DNA from: JBALVT01 sp047612385
GTDB lineage: Bacteria > Pseudomonadota > Gammaproteobacteria > Pseudomonadales > Halieaceae
Assembly (NCBI GenBank): GCA_047612385.1
Contig: JBLGAR010000002.1
Location: 32,265 to 96,264 of the forward strand
Direction of reading: 5' to 3'
Length of the DNA: 64,000 bases
Both the position numbers and the translations under genes were made by a program. How positions within the stretch are numbered: position 1 is the first letter of the stretch; each line of letters opens with the position of its first letter. This document shows, one piece after another, positions 44,334 to 53,649 of the stretch. The notes beneath the pieces were generated by a model. That model had not been told where the DNA came from, made no database searches, and worked only from the letters and a program-made list of their open reading frames with translations.

Positions 44334-45338
44334 ATGTCTCAGAAAACAATGCGCGATGCAATAAACGAAGCACTGCACCAGGCCATGGAGGCAGACGACT
44401 CGGTGTTTGTTATTGGCGAAGACGTTGCTGGCGGAAACGGCAGTGGTGGAACCGTGGGCTGTGCAGGCGGCGTGTTCGGTGTGACCACCGGGCTGTATGA
44501 AAAGTTTGGACCCAACCGCTGTATCGACACCCCTATTTCAGAATCTGCCATTGTCGGCGCGGCAGCCGGTGCAGCACTGGTGGGAATGCGTCCGGTAGCA
44601 GAAATCATGTTCGCTGACTTTATCGGCGTGTGTATGGATCAAATCATCAACCAGATGGGCAAGTTCCGCTACATGTTCGGCGGCAAAAGCACATGTCCGG
44701 CGGTCATACGCTTTTCAACCGGCGCTGGCTTTAGTTCTGCGGCACAACACTCCCAGAGCATGTACCAGATCATGACCGCCTTCCCAGGCCTCAAGATAGT
44801 AGTACCTTCCAACGCGTATGATGCGAAAGGGCTGTTGCTGCAAGCCATAGCCGATGATGATCCTGTTTTGTTCTTCGAACCCAAGGTTCTCTACCAAGAG
44901 TCCTGTGAGGTTCCCGACGAACCCTATACTATTCCCTTTGGAGAAGCCGCCATGGTGCGCGAGGGTGACGATGTCACTGTCGTCGCCTTTGGCCAGATGG
45001 TGGGGCGGGCTGCGGCCGCCATCGACTCCTTGGAAGCAGCAGGGATTACCTGCGACCTGATCGATCCTCGCACTACCTCACCCCTGGATGAAGCGACGAT
45101 TCTGGAATCGGTAGAGGCTACCGGTCGCTTGGTTGTGGTAGACGAATCCACTCCTCGATGCGGGTTAACTGCAGATATCGCGGCACTGGCTGCAGACAAA
45201 GCTTTTTACTCTCTAAAAGGACCTATCAAACAGGTTTGTGCACCTCACAGCCCCGTTCCCTTTTCGCCAGAATTGGAAGCGGAATACCTTCCGTCAATTG
45301 AAAGAATTGCTGCCGTTATTCGGGGGACCATGGCATGA
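44334..45338 (+). CDS. acoB: Acetoin/2-oxo acid dehydrogenase E1 beta subunit
   Basis: 334 residues. Transketolase-like pyrimidine domain with E-D-V-A-G-G-N-G near 27, D-T-P-I-S-E near 60, and G-A-A-A-G-A-A-L-V-G near 72; C-terminal transketolase domain with D-L-I-D-P-R-T-T-S-P-L-D near 235 and V-V-D-E-S near 260. Forms the alpha2beta2 E1 with the upstream gene. AGGAGG lies 8 bases before its ATG. Stop and the E2 start overlap (ATGA). Confidence 0.9.
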   Translation: MSQKTMRDAINEALHQAMEADDSVFVIGEDVAGGNGSGGTVGCAGGVFGVTTGLYEKFGPNRCIDTPISESAIVGAAAGAALVGMRPVAEIMFADFIGVCMDQIINQMGKFRYMFGGKSTCPAVIRFSTGAGFSSAAQHSQSMYQIMTAFPGLKIVVPSNAYDAKGLLLQAIADDDPVLFFEPKVLYQESCEVPDEPYTIPFGEAAMVREGDDVTVVAFGQMVGRAAAAIDSLEAAGITCDLIDPRTTSPLDEATILESVEATGRLVVVDESTPRCGLTADIAALAADKAFYSLKGPIKQVCAPHSPVPFSPELEAEYLPSIERIAAVIRGTMA

Positions 45339-46522
45339 GTAATATTTACCCCATTGCTGTCCCGAAATGGGGCATCGAAATGGTCGAAGGTACCATCGTC
45401 GGCTGGAGTAAAGAGCTGGGCGATGCCGTTAGCAAAGGCGACGAAGTGTTCGAGATGGAATCGGACAAAATCGTCAATGTCTGGGAATCTCCAGTGGATG
45501 GCGTTTTGCGTCGGCGCATCGCAAAAGAAGGCGATGCCATGGCGGTGGGAGGATTGCTCGGGATTATCGCCTCGGCAGATGTCGACGACGGCGCTATCGA
45601 TGCATTCATCAAAGACTTCGCCGGCAGCTCTGGATCCAGTAGCAGTGCTCCCGCCGCCGCGCCGGCAAAAGGCTCTATCGCCCCAGGCGATGCGTCTGCG
45701 AAAACCAATCCAGTGGTACGACGCCTGGCCACAGAGCTGGGAGTAGACTTAAACACCTTAGTAGGTACCGGTCGCAGAGGACGCATCACCAAAGAAGACG
45801 TTGAAGCTGCGGCGCAAGCTGGTGCTCAGGCATCTTCTGGAAATGAAGCGGTATCGGACGACGTAAACATTATCCCCCTGTCGCCCACTCGCAAGACAAT
45901 CGCTAAGCGCCTGACCAAGGCCAAGCAGGAAATCCCCCACTACTATTTGACCGCAGAATACGAACTCGACGGGCTGCTGGCCCACCGCGAAAAGCTCAAT
46001 CAAGACGGTGAGCAGCGCGTCTCGGTCAACGACCTGCTGGTGTGGTGTTCAGCGCGAGCGCTGATGGCCGTGCCCGAGGTCAACATCAATCTGATCGGTG
46101 ACGATATTCATCAGTTTAAGCACGCCAACGTCGCCGTCGCTATTGCAACGAAAGACGGCCTCTATCCGGCCACGGTTCGCAATGCAGATTCCATGACGCC
46201 TCAGGAAATCGCAGCGACCATGGTGGGGTTAGCAGAAAAGGCCAACAGCGGCAGCCTCAAACTAGAGGATATCTCTGGCGCTTCGTTTACTGTGTCTAAC
46301 CTTGGCATGTACGGTGTCAATTCCTTTGCCGCAATTGTTAATCCACCTATGTGCGCCATTCTTGCACTGGGTAAAGGTGAGCAAAAGGTGGTTGCAAAAG
46401 ACGGTGTACCGGCAGTTGCTACTGTTGTAAACGCCACCTTGTCTTGTGATCACAGGGCGATTGATGGAGCACTCGGCGCGCGCTTTTTGGATGCGCTGCG
46501 AGCGGAGATTGCGGCGCTTTAA
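45335..46522 (+). CDS. acoC: Dihydrolipoamide acyltransferase (E2)
   Basis: 395 residues. N-terminal lipoyl domain (1-80) with E-M-E-S-D-K-I-V-N-V, the Lys being the lipoylation site; a Ser/Ala/Pro linker; the peripheral-subunit-binding domain with V-R-R-L-A-T-E-L-G-V-D and G-T-G-R-R-G-R-I-T-K-E-D-V (about 125-160); and the catalytic domain ending C-D-H-R-A-I-D-G (H-x-x-x-D-G). E2 transfers the acyl group to CoA. No E3 gene follows, so it must share a lipoamide dehydrogenase encoded elsewhere. Translationally coupled to E1 beta. Confidence 0.92.
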   Translation: MSNIYPIAVPKWGIEMVEGTIVGWSKELGDAVSKGDEVFEMESDKIVNVWESPVDGVLRRRIAKEGDAMAVGGLLGIIASADVDDGAIDAFIKDFAGSSGSSSSAPAAAPAKGSIAPGDASAKTNPVVRRLATELGVDLNTLVGTGRRGRITKEDVEAAAQAGAQASSGNEAVSDDVNIIPLSPTRKTIAKRLTKAKQEIPHYYLTAEYELDGLLAHREKLNQDGEQRVSVNDLLVWCSARALMAVPEVNINLIGDDIHQFKHANVAVAIATKDGLYPATVRNADSMTPQEIAATMVGLAEKANSGSLKLEDISGASFTVSNLGMYGVNSFAAIVNPPMCAILALGKGEQKVVAKDGVPAVATVVNATLSCDHRAIDGALGARFLDALRAEIAAL

Positions 46523-46786
46523 GTCGCGGTTGCAGTTGCAGTTGGTGGGGTCAGAGTCTAGGCGCTGGCGCCACTAAGTTTTAGCCGACCGGCTTATAGT
46601 CCACGTCAAGCACCCGGTATTTGGATCCAAATACCTCAAGCCCCTCAGGTGGCAGAAGCTCTTCGGCAGCGGAAAGCGCAATCACCGCGACGTTGACACT
46701 ACTTACGATGACCCCCACCTAATATTTCCTTAAGTTCTTCGATCTATAGTGCTTATCTATACACGAATGCCGGGGCATCTTGGCGA

Positions 46787-47466
46787 CATGAAAATTCTTG
46801 TTACTACTTTACTATTGCTAGCGTGCTCCACACACCCGAAGCGCTAGTGAAGCGCGACGAGAATCGGGCCAACTGGTTGCAGTCCGACCCCGAAATAAAA
46901 TGCTATTTGCCAGGCGTCCCCGGGCAAACTATATGGATTTTGGCTTTCAAACTTCCCACAACAGCAATGTCCTGCTGTTTTCATATGAATAACCTAGCGC
47001 AGTGCGCAACATACATTTATCAGACCCAGGCCCGGCACCTATAAACAGCTGGATGGGGCAGTCCTGGCAGCGATGGGAAGGCGACACACTGGTGCTTAAG
47101 GCTTCGCAATTTTATCCGCCGCAAAGTATTCGCGGCGCTACTAAACACCAGTTAGATGTAGGCCTGGACAGCAGAGTCACCGAGTGCTTTATGCGATTAG
47201 GTGAGAAAGACATTCACTATGAATTTACAGTGGAAGACGAAAAATTTATCGCCAGCCATGGCGCGGCGAACTCTTTTTTAGACCGACTAATGGCCAAATA
47301 TACGAGTACGCCTGCCACGAAGGTAACTATGGTATGACCAACATTCTGATCGTTGAGCGGGAGCATGGTAAAAATGGTATTGACTGGCTTTTCGACTTGA
47401 TCATCAATCCGCCTGAAGAGATTAGTCACGAGCAGTTGAGCCCGCCCAGGTTTAGCCGCAAGTAAT
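46787..47466 (+). pseudogene. Fragmented gene of an uncharacterised exported family
   Basis: Pieces in different frames: a lipoprotein-like start L-L-L-L-A-C-S at 46787; R-A-N-W-L-Q-S-D-P-E-I-K-C-Y-L-P-G-V-P from about 46870; then, one frame on, Y-M-D-F-G-F-Q-T with a TAA in the middle; S-W-M-G-Q-S-W-Q-R-W-E-G-D-T-L-V up to about 47265; and finally I-Y-E-Y-A-C-H-E-G-N-Y-G-M-T-N-I-L to a TAA at 47466. The wording K-C-x-P-G-V-P ... W-E-G-D-T-L-V ... E-Y-A-C-H-E-G-N-Y is that of a family of about 200 residues usually annotated as hypothetical. At least two frameshifts and two stops, so non-functional. Confidence 0.65.
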
Positions 47467-47525
47467 AACTAGCCTGAATGACGATTACGTGTATCGCAAT
47501 AACCCAACATGCCGCTTAGGGTTTG

Positions 47526-48884
47526 TCAGGGCACCGGGAAAAGACGAGCTGGTCTATGCCTTAAGAAGACCACTAGCGCCAATACAAAGGTAAGACCTTC
47601 TGCGATAGAAAGAGCAATCACAAAGCGGAAATCGGACAGCAGGTAATACAGCAGCACTCCGAAGCCGGCTGGGAAAAGCAGGCTGCGACATAGCGCTACC
47701 AGACCCGACTCAAAGGGAAGATGAATAGCCGTCAGGTATCCTGATATCAACATATTGAAACCGGCAAACAAGAACAGCGGCCAGACGTAAGTGACAAATT
47801 CATTGGCCATGGCCACGGTCCCAATGCTGTTGTCCTCATCGACGAAAAGGTTGATAAGCATCTCGCTAGATGAAGTCAGCAACGCGATTAAAATTACACT
47901 GACTAAAGCGATGATGACGCTGGCGGTTTTCAGGAACGCACGAATGCGCTCGGCTTTGCGGGCACCAAAATTCTGGGAGATCATTACCTGGCTGGTATCT
48001 GAAATGGCGAAGAACGTCATGAAGCCTATATAGAGCAGGTAGTTGACTACGGTAATTGCCGCAACACCACTGACGCCTGCGCGCTGAATCAGCATCCAGT
48101 TGAAGATAAACGCAATGATGGCCCCGGATATCTCGTTGATGAATTCAGATATGCCGTTATAGGCCGCCTGGAGCACTTCCTTCCAGTTGCTCTGCCGCAA
48201 CTTAAATTGCAGTTTCCTCTCAGGCCGCAGAAAATACACCAGCATTACGAACATTGGCACCGCTTGCGACAGGCCGGTAGCAAAAGCCGCGCCAGTGAGA
48301 CCCCAGCCATACACTGCGATAAAGAGGTAATCCAGAGCAATATTGAGAACCGACCCAATCGCCAGTGCCGCTGCGGCCAAATTTGGAAAACCGTCCAGGC
48401 GTATAAAAAAGTATTGAACAATAACGATAAGCTGCGCGAACAAAAACGGCATGATAATTCGGTAGTACTCGCCCATGACCGGAAACAACTCCTGGGTAGC
48501 ACCGACACCGGTGAACAACTGCGACTCAAAAACAAGCCCCAGGCTGATGACTATCACCCCATAAAACGCAACGAACATCAGTGTTTTACTAAAAATGGCC
48601 GATGCAGCAGCCAGGTTCCCCTCGCCCAGGTATTTCCCTGCACGCATGGAGCCACCAATGGACAGCATCATTCCGACGCCGAACAGCACCGTAGTGATTG
48701 GAATGATGAGATTTACCGCAGCCAGGGCCGTAATACCGACATAGTTGCCGATAAAGATTCCGTCCACAAGCGACGCCGAGGTCATGGCAATCAAACCTAC
48801 CAGGGATGGCAGCAGGTATTTAAAAAAAGTAGGGACAATCGCGCCATCAAGCGCATGGTTGTCATTCGGGGGTTCGCTCGTCAT
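47526..48884 (-). CDS. MATE-family efflux transporter
   Basis: 452 residues, about 12 membrane segments. Features: I-A-M-T-S-A-S-L-V-D-G-I-F-I-G near 33-47, a G-V-G-M-M-L-S-I-G-G-S stretch near 75 and, in the second half, V-M-I-S-Q-N-F-G-A-R-K near 300, which is the MATE symmetry-related motif. Exports organic cations or drugs with Na+ or H+. Follows the MBL hydrolase stop by 3 bases, so it is co-translated with the P450/BVMO run and could export or import its product (inference). Confidence 0.88.
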   Translation of the reverse strand: MTSEPPNDNHALDGAIVPTFFKYLLPSLVGLIAMTSASLVDGIFIGNYVGITALAAVNLIIPITTVLFGVGMMLSIGGSMRAGKYLGEGNLAAASAIFSKTLMFVAFYGVIVISLGLVFESQLFTGVGATQELFPVMGEYYRIIMPFLFAQLIVIVQYFFIRLDGFPNLAAAALAIGSVLNIALDYLFIAVYGWGLTGAAFATGLSQAVPMFVMLVYFLRPERKLQFKLRQSNWKEVLQAAYNGISEFINEISGAIIAFIFNWMLIQRAGVSGVAAITVVNYLLYIGFMTFFAISDTSQVMISQNFGARKAERIRAFLKTASVIIALVSVILIALLTSSSEMLINLFVDEDNSIGTVAMANEFVTYVWPLFLFAGFNMLISGYLTAIHLPFESGLVALCRSLLFPAGFGVLLYYLLSDFRFVIALSIAEGLTFVLALVVFLRHRPARLFPVP

Positions 48885-48887
48885 CTG

Positions 48888-49631
48888 TTATCTCAGTACC
48901 TGGCTCTTTGATACCCGATACGCATCAATCAGCTCTTTCATTCGCGCCCTGCCAAAACTGGCGTAATGCCCACAGTGGAACGTGTCTGCCGGAATCTCCG
49001 CCAGTCGAGCCAGGGTTTCTTCATAAACGTCAGCATCGGAATGGTAGAGCGAATCCAAGAGTTCACCGTCGTAGAGCACATCTCCTACGAAGATCGTTTT
49101 AGTCTCTTGTTCGTACAGGCACACGGAGCCGGGTGAGTGCCCGGGCATATGAAACACCTTGAACAACCGGTTGCCCAAGTGTATTTCATCACCTTCGGCG
49201 ATCAACTGCGTTGCAGGTGCAGGTAGGACCTTGTATTGATCGAAATCGAATCCATCGTAGGGCAGTGCCGTGAGTATATCCGCTTTGGGCATACTGGCGC
49301 GGAAGTCAGCCCACACGGTATTGATATCATCGGGCGCATTCAAAATGTTGCTCTCTGCCGCATGACATAATCGGTGTTCGAACTCGTGATGACACCCTAC
49401 GTGATCAAAATGGGTGTGTGAGGCCAACGCCAAAACAGGCCGCTCGCTCAGCTGTGCGACGTTGTCACGCAAGGACACAACACCGAGCCCGCTATCAATC
49501 AACACATCTCGATCGCGCCCCTGAATATGCCAGATGTTACAGCGAACATCGGGACTTACATGCTGCTCCCAGATCAGGGTAACTTGATCCGTCAGGGATT
49601 TCGTCGAATACCATTTATCAGCTACTTGCAT
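48888..49631 (-). CDS. MBL-fold metallohydrolase
   Basis: 247 residues. Zinc motif S-H-T-H-F-D-H-V-G near residue 72-80, a further His in H-M-P-G-H-S-P-G-S near 155, and G-D-V-L-Y-D with the bridging Asp near 177; C-terminal H-C-G-H-Y. Glyoxalase II/lactonase-like fold. In the run downstream of a Baeyer-Villiger enzyme, lactone hydrolysis is a plausible role (inference), but thioester or beta-lactam type hydrolysis cannot be ruled out. Confidence 0.85.
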   Translation of the reverse strand: MQVADKWYSTKSLTDQVTLIWEQHVSPDVRCNIWHIQGRDRDVLIDSGLGVVSLRDNVAQLSERPVLALASHTHFDHVGCHHEFEHRLCHAAESNILNAPDDINTVWADFRASMPKADILTALPYDGFDFDQYKVLPAPATQLIAEGDEIHLGNRLFKVFHMPGHSPGSVCLYEQETKTIFVGDVLYDGELLDSLYHSDADVYEETLARLAEIPADTFHCGHYASFGRARMKELIDAYRVSKSQVLR

Positions 49632-49653
49632 CGTTGTACTTTATCCTTCTAAT

Positions 49654-50679
49654 TCACATAAATGATATCGGGTCGGTAGCGTCTATTTCCCTTGGCCAGA
49701 CACGCCGCTTTTGCTCGAGCGGCAGGAAGCTTTGCGCCGCAGCGATGTCATTGCACCGATCGAAGTCGTCGCTGGAAAAGCCATGCTCCCTATGCAGGAT
49801 TTCGTATTCGTGACAAAGATCGATACCGAACAATCCAGGGTCATCCGAATTGATGGTCAGTGGAATGCCTGACTCCATCAAACGGCGTATGGGATGTTCT
49901 GCCGTCGAAGTTACCGAGCTAGTCAGGTAGTTACTTGTCGGACACACTTCCAATGCCACGTTTCGCTCTCGCACGATATCCATCGCAGCCTGATCATTAA
50001 TAATGTGAATGCCGTGCCCAATTCTTTCTGCCCCGAGGTCCTCAATGGCTGAGATGACTTCGCCCGGTGCGTCGGGGCCGGGCACTTCGCCCGCATGGAC
50101 AGTCAAGTGCAGCTTAGCTTTTCGAGCTTTTTCCACTAGGGGTGCGTATGCGCTCAGAGGATGCGTGTCCTGGTCAGCGAAATCGAGCGCCACAAAAGTT
50201 AAAGCGTTTTCGATAATGAAGTCGACTGTTTTTTCCGCCTCTTTTAAAGGCAGTGTCTTCTGCACTATTCCAATAAGCCCGATAGCGATTTCGTTATCGG
50301 GGGCTCGACTCAGGCCGCGGAGAATGGCGTCGTGAATCTGTTGAAGCTCTAGATGTTCGCTGCCGTAGCGAATAAAGTCCGGAGCGTAGCGAAACTCCAT
50401 AATCCGAATGCCTTGCGCCACAGCATCCTCGCAGGCTTCAAACGTTAGACGTTCGATAATCTCTTCGGAGCACCACAACTTCTGAATGTCTGCGAATCGC
50501 TTTAGGGCAGTTTCAAGGTCCTGCAGCGGCCGCGACAATAGCCAGTCGTCGTGAAACCTCTGTGCATCTTGAGGAATATCAAGGCCCAAAGATTTGCCAA
50601 TCTCCATGACTGTGCCCGGTCGGAAACATGCCTCCAAGTGACAATGCAATTCAACCTTCGGTATCTCGAGAAAATTCAT
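49654..50679 (-). CDS. Adenosine deaminase-like amidohydrolase
   Basis: 341 residues, TIM-barrel metal enzyme. P-K-V-E-L-H-C-H-L-E near residue 7-16 (H-x-H metal pair), V-H-A-G-E-V-P near 200, G-H-G-I-H near 230, N-S-D-D-P-G near 285. These are the adenosine/adenine deaminase signature positions. Ade or Add substrate specificity is not decided: the usual H-L-E-G is H-L-E-A here. It sits in the P450/BVMO/MBL/MATE run, which is odd for a nucleoside enzyme. Confidence 0.85.
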   Translation of the reverse strand: MNFLEIPKVELHCHLEACFRPGTVMEIGKSLGLDIPQDAQRFHDDWLLSRPLQDLETALKRFADIQKLWCSEEIIERLTFEACEDAVAQGIRIMEFRYAPDFIRYGSEHLELQQIHDAILRGLSRAPDNEIAIGLIGIVQKTLPLKEAEKTVDFIIENALTFVALDFADQDTHPLSAYAPLVEKARKAKLHLTVHAGEVPGPDAPGEVISAIEDLGAERIGHGIHIINDQAAMDIVRERNVALEVCPTSNYLTSSVTSTAEHPIRRLMESGIPLTINSDDPGLFGIDLCHEYEILHREHGFSSDDFDRCNDIAAAQSFLPLEQKRRVWPREIDATDPISFM

Positions 50680-50694
50680 ATGGTTTCTTAATCC

Positions 50695-51894
50695 CTATTT
50701 TGTGCCATCAGTGACAGGTAGTTTGCTGCGTCCCCAGAATAGGAACGGACCCATTCGTTTGCTGTCACCCGAGGGCTGCAGTCGGGGATGGCGTTTTCTA
50801 AGCGCCTCGAGCATGACCTTGGCTTCGAGCTTAGCCAATTCGGCGCCTACGCAAAAGTGGACCCCCAAGGCGAACGACAGCATTCTTCGTACGGGTCGAT
50901 GGACGTCGAAGACATGGGGGTCTTCAAATACTTCCGGATCACGATTGGCCGCGCCATAGTGGATCATTACCTTGGAATTGGCTGGGATTTTGACGCCGGC
51001 GACTTCCTCATCCTGCGCGGTTGTCCGGAACATGGCCAAAAGTGGCGGATCGTAGCGCAGACTTTCATTGATGGCCTTGGTCAGATCGATTTTTCCGGAG
51101 CAGAAGTCAGCCCATTGATAACCATCGCCGAGCATCCGCATCATGAAGTTGGTTATCAACGATGTCGTGGTTTCATTCCCTGCGACGAACAGCTGAGTTA
51201 CGATCGCTACCGCATCTTTTTCAGAGATCGTCGCTCCGCCATGCTGGGCACGGGCGATCCGCGCCATTAGGCTATTGTCTTCCAGGTCATCCCGCTTTTC
51301 CCGAACTAAATTTAGGATGTATTCCTGCATACGCTGCATCTCGGCCCTATAGAACGAACCATCTTGTAGGGCCTGCTCGTCGTCTGCCGACAACAGTGAA
51401 ACGGCAATGTCCGACCACATTCTGAACTGGGCGATATCGTCGGTGGGAATACCAAAAATTTCGCAAATAATAATAACCGGTAATGGGAAAGCGAAATCGT
51501 CATGCAGGTCCCACTCCTCCTTGCCTTCGACGGCATCCAGTAATTCGTCAGCGATGGCTTCAAGGCGCGGTTGCAGTGCTTTGATGGACCCCGGTTTGAA
51601 GTCGTCCTGGACGAGTTCACGGAAAAATGTATGCATCGGTGCATCCGAAACGATACCTGCAGGCTCCGAGTAACCCGGCCCTTGGCCTGGCCCACTGAGG
51701 AAACGATCCGGATTCATCAGTACATAATTAACATCCTCATAACGTGACAGGACATAAAACGGTGGGCTGAAGTGTTCATACCGCTGGCACCGCTCACCCG
51801 CATAAAGGCGCGCAATGGATACGCCGGGATCGGCCATTTCCTCTGGGCTAAAAAAGTTTAACTGCCCTAAACCCTGGGCATCGGTGGCGGTCAT
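50695..51894 (-). CDS. Cytochrome P450
   Basis: 399 residues. I-helix A-G-N-E-T-T-T-S near 235, E-x-x-R in E-S-L-R near 275, and heme loop F-A-L-G-V-H-F-C-V-G near 345 with the axial Cys. A soluble, class I-type bacterial P450; no ferredoxin gene is adjacent. ATG at 51894 is chosen because GGAG sits 6 bases before it; an upstream in-frame TTG has none. It follows the BVMO gene by about 44 bases. Terpenoid or steroid hydroxylation is a usual role for such P450s, but the substrate is unknown. Confidence 0.9.
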   Translation of the reverse strand: MTATDAQGLGQLNFFSPEEMADPGVSIARLYAGERCQRYEHFSPPFYVLSRYEDVNYVLMNPDRFLSGPGQGPGYSEPAGIVSDAPMHTFFRELVQDDFKPGSIKALQPRLEAIADELLDAVEGKEEWDLHDDFAFPLPVIIICEIFGIPTDDIAQFRMWSDIAVSLLSADDEQALQDGSFYRAEMQRMQEYILNLVREKRDDLEDNSLMARIARAQHGGATISEKDAVAIVTQLFVAGNETTTSLITNFMMRMLGDGYQWADFCSGKIDLTKAINESLRYDPPLLAMFRTTAQDEEVAGVKIPANSKVMIHYGAANRDPEVFEDPHVFDVHRPVRRMLSFALGVHFCVGAELAKLEAKVMLEALRKRHPRLQPSGDSKRMGPFLFWGRSKLPVTDGTK

Positions 51895-51937
51895 CTTCTT
51901 CTCCATCGGGGGTATATCTGACAATGTCGGGTCAGAG

Positions 51938-53542
51938 TCAGGCGAAACTTAACTCGGCATAGTCTTCGGCAACCACGCTGCGCAACTTTTTGGAATAGTC
52001 AGGAAAACCAATATAAGGCATGAAAACCCGGGGTTTACCGGGCACATTCGCCCCAAGATACCAAGAGTTGCAGCTGGGAAACAGCGTACGGCTGGCACGC
52101 CTGTTGACCGTTTCAATCCATCGATCTTCTGCCAACTGGTCAGCCTGGATTGTGGTGTGTCCGCGGGCGTCTGACCATTCAATCAGTGTCGTAATGAATT
52201 GCGCATGCTGTTCGATCCCGGTGATCAGGTTGGCCAGCGCAGAGGGGCTGCCCGGGCCGGTAATGGTAAACATGTTGGGAAAACCCGCTGTCATCAGGCC
52301 CAGATAGTTGCTCGGCCCTGCTGCCCATTTGTCGCGGAGGGTCAGACCGTTCGACCCGACGATATTGCATTTGAGGATCGATCCCGTAAGGGCGTCGTAG
52401 CCTGTCGCAAAGACGATAATGTCAAAGTCGTATTCCCGACCATTGGTGACCAGGCCTGCGGGCGTCAGGCGCTCAATGGGGTGGGTCGATACGTCCACAA
52501 GATTCACGTGCGGCAAGTTAAAGCTGTCGTAATAGCCATTGTCAGAGCACAGCCGTTTGCACCCCAGAACCGTGTCCGGCATCAGCATTTGCGCCGTGGC
52601 CGGGTCCTTGACGATTTGGCGAATTTTGCCACGGACAAATTCACAAGCGAATTCGTTGGCCTCTAGGGTTGTCTGGATATCGCCATAGGCCGCCAAAAAG
52701 TTGAACCCGCCATAGGTCCAGAACTTCTCGAAGTTTTCTTCACGCTCTTGCGGCGTTGCATCGAACACAGAATCCATATTGACGATGAAATCGGCGCCAA
52801 GGGCGGCGACGCACAGGGCCCCGCGCGCGCGGTAATCGGCATAATTAGCCTTGATACTGTTTTGCTGTTCATCCGTCATGGGGCGATTCTGTGCCGGGAC
52901 GGTATAGGCGGCAGTCCGCTGAAATACGGTCAGTTCACCAGCTTGTCGAGCAATAGGCGGGATCGCCTGAATGCCAGAAGACCCGGTGCCAATGACGGCG
53001 ACTTTCTTGCCGGTGAAATCGACCCCGGCATGTGGCCAGTTACCTGTGTGATAGCTGTCGCCTTTGAACGCATCAAGGCCAGGAAAGTCCGGAACATTAG
53101 TGGCCGACAGGCAGCCCGTGGCCATAATCAAAAAGCGCGCCGTAACAATTTTACCGGTATCGGTGCTGACGGACCATATCTCGTTGACGTCATCATAGGT
53201 GGCGCCATCGACCGAAGCATTGAAGATGAACTGGTCACGCAGCTTGAATTCATCGGCCACGTGGTTGGCATATTGCAGTATCTCGGGTTGCCCGGCATAG
53301 CGCTGGGTCCATTCCCACTTTTGCTGCAGATCGTCAGAAAACTGATAGGAATATTCCATGCTCTCGACGTCGCACTGGCAGCCGGGATAGCGGTTCCAAT
53401 ACCAGGTGCCGCCCACGTCGCTAGCGCGCTCAATACCCCGGGCGGTAAAACCATGCTGGCGCAGCATATGCATCATATACATGCCGCCAAAACCGGCCCC
53501 AACGACGATCGCGTCGTAATCACTCCTGCTGTTCGATGTCAT
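51938..53542 (-). CDS. Type I Baeyer-Villiger monooxygenase (cyclohexanone monooxygenase class)
   Basis: 534 residues, the length of CHMO/steroid BVMOs. FAD site V-G-A-G-F-G-G-M-Y near 15-23, G-G-T-W-Y-W-N-R-Y-P-G, exact fingerprint F-K-G-D-S-Y-H-T-G-N-W-P near 163-174, and NADPH site G-T-G-S-S-G-I-Q. This is the best match to the classical BVMO signature in the window. A small open frame ends in its start codon (TGA overlapped with ATG). First gene of the five-gene minus-strand run. Sequence around here is visibly G+C richer than the amidohydrolase region nearby. Confidence 0.92.
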   Translation of the reverse strand: MTSNSRSDYDAIVVGAGFGGMYMMHMLRQHGFTARGIERASDVGGTWYWNRYPGCQCDVESMEYSYQFSDDLQQKWEWTQRYAGQPEILQYANHVADEFKLRDQFIFNASVDGATYDDVNEIWSVSTDTGKIVTARFLIMATGCLSATNVPDFPGLDAFKGDSYHTGNWPHAGVDFTGKKVAVIGTGSSGIQAIPPIARQAGELTVFQRTAAYTVPAQNRPMTDEQQNSIKANYADYRARGALCVAALGADFIVNMDSVFDATPQEREENFEKFWTYGGFNFLAAYGDIQTTLEANEFACEFVRGKIRQIVKDPATAQMLMPDTVLGCKRLCSDNGYYDSFNLPHVNLVDVSTHPIERLTPAGLVTNGREYDFDIIVFATGYDALTGSILKCNIVGSNGLTLRDKWAAGPSNYLGLMTAGFPNMFTITGPGSPSALANLITGIEQHAQFITTLIEWSDARGHTTIQADQLAEDRWIETVNRRASRTLFPSCNSWYLGANVPGKPRVFMPYIGFPDYSKKLRSVVAEDYAELSFA

Positions 53543-53649
53543 GAAACTATATCTATCTCTTTGTGGCCGAGCTGATCCAGGCGCTCCAAAACGAGTCCGA
53601 GGTCAGGGACATCCAGATGACGGATCTTACCAACGGCCTCGCCCTGCAT
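53539..53649 (-). CDS. Possible short reading frame ending in the BVMO start
   Basis: 36 codons: M-Q-G-E-A-V-G-K-I-R-H-L-D-V-P-D-L-G-L and a helical remainder, ending TGA that overlaps the BVMO ATG. A TAG sits directly before the ATG, and the ribosome site is poor. It could be a translational-coupling leader or the tail of a lost gene. Confidence 0.2.
   Translation of the reverse strand: MQGEAVGKIRHLDVPDLGLVLERLDQLGHKEIDIVS

Noticed and set aside
46561..46576. GGCGC hairpin after E2 as terminator
   Set aside because: Very small loop and no T run.
46583..46710. Minus-strand open piece after E2 as a gene remnant
   Set aside because: About 40 codons without a start or a recognisable family; too little to call.
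48207..48911. Open frame antisense to the MATE gene
   Set aside because: Shadow of a clear transporter gene; Gln/His/Arg-rich translation typical of a false frame.
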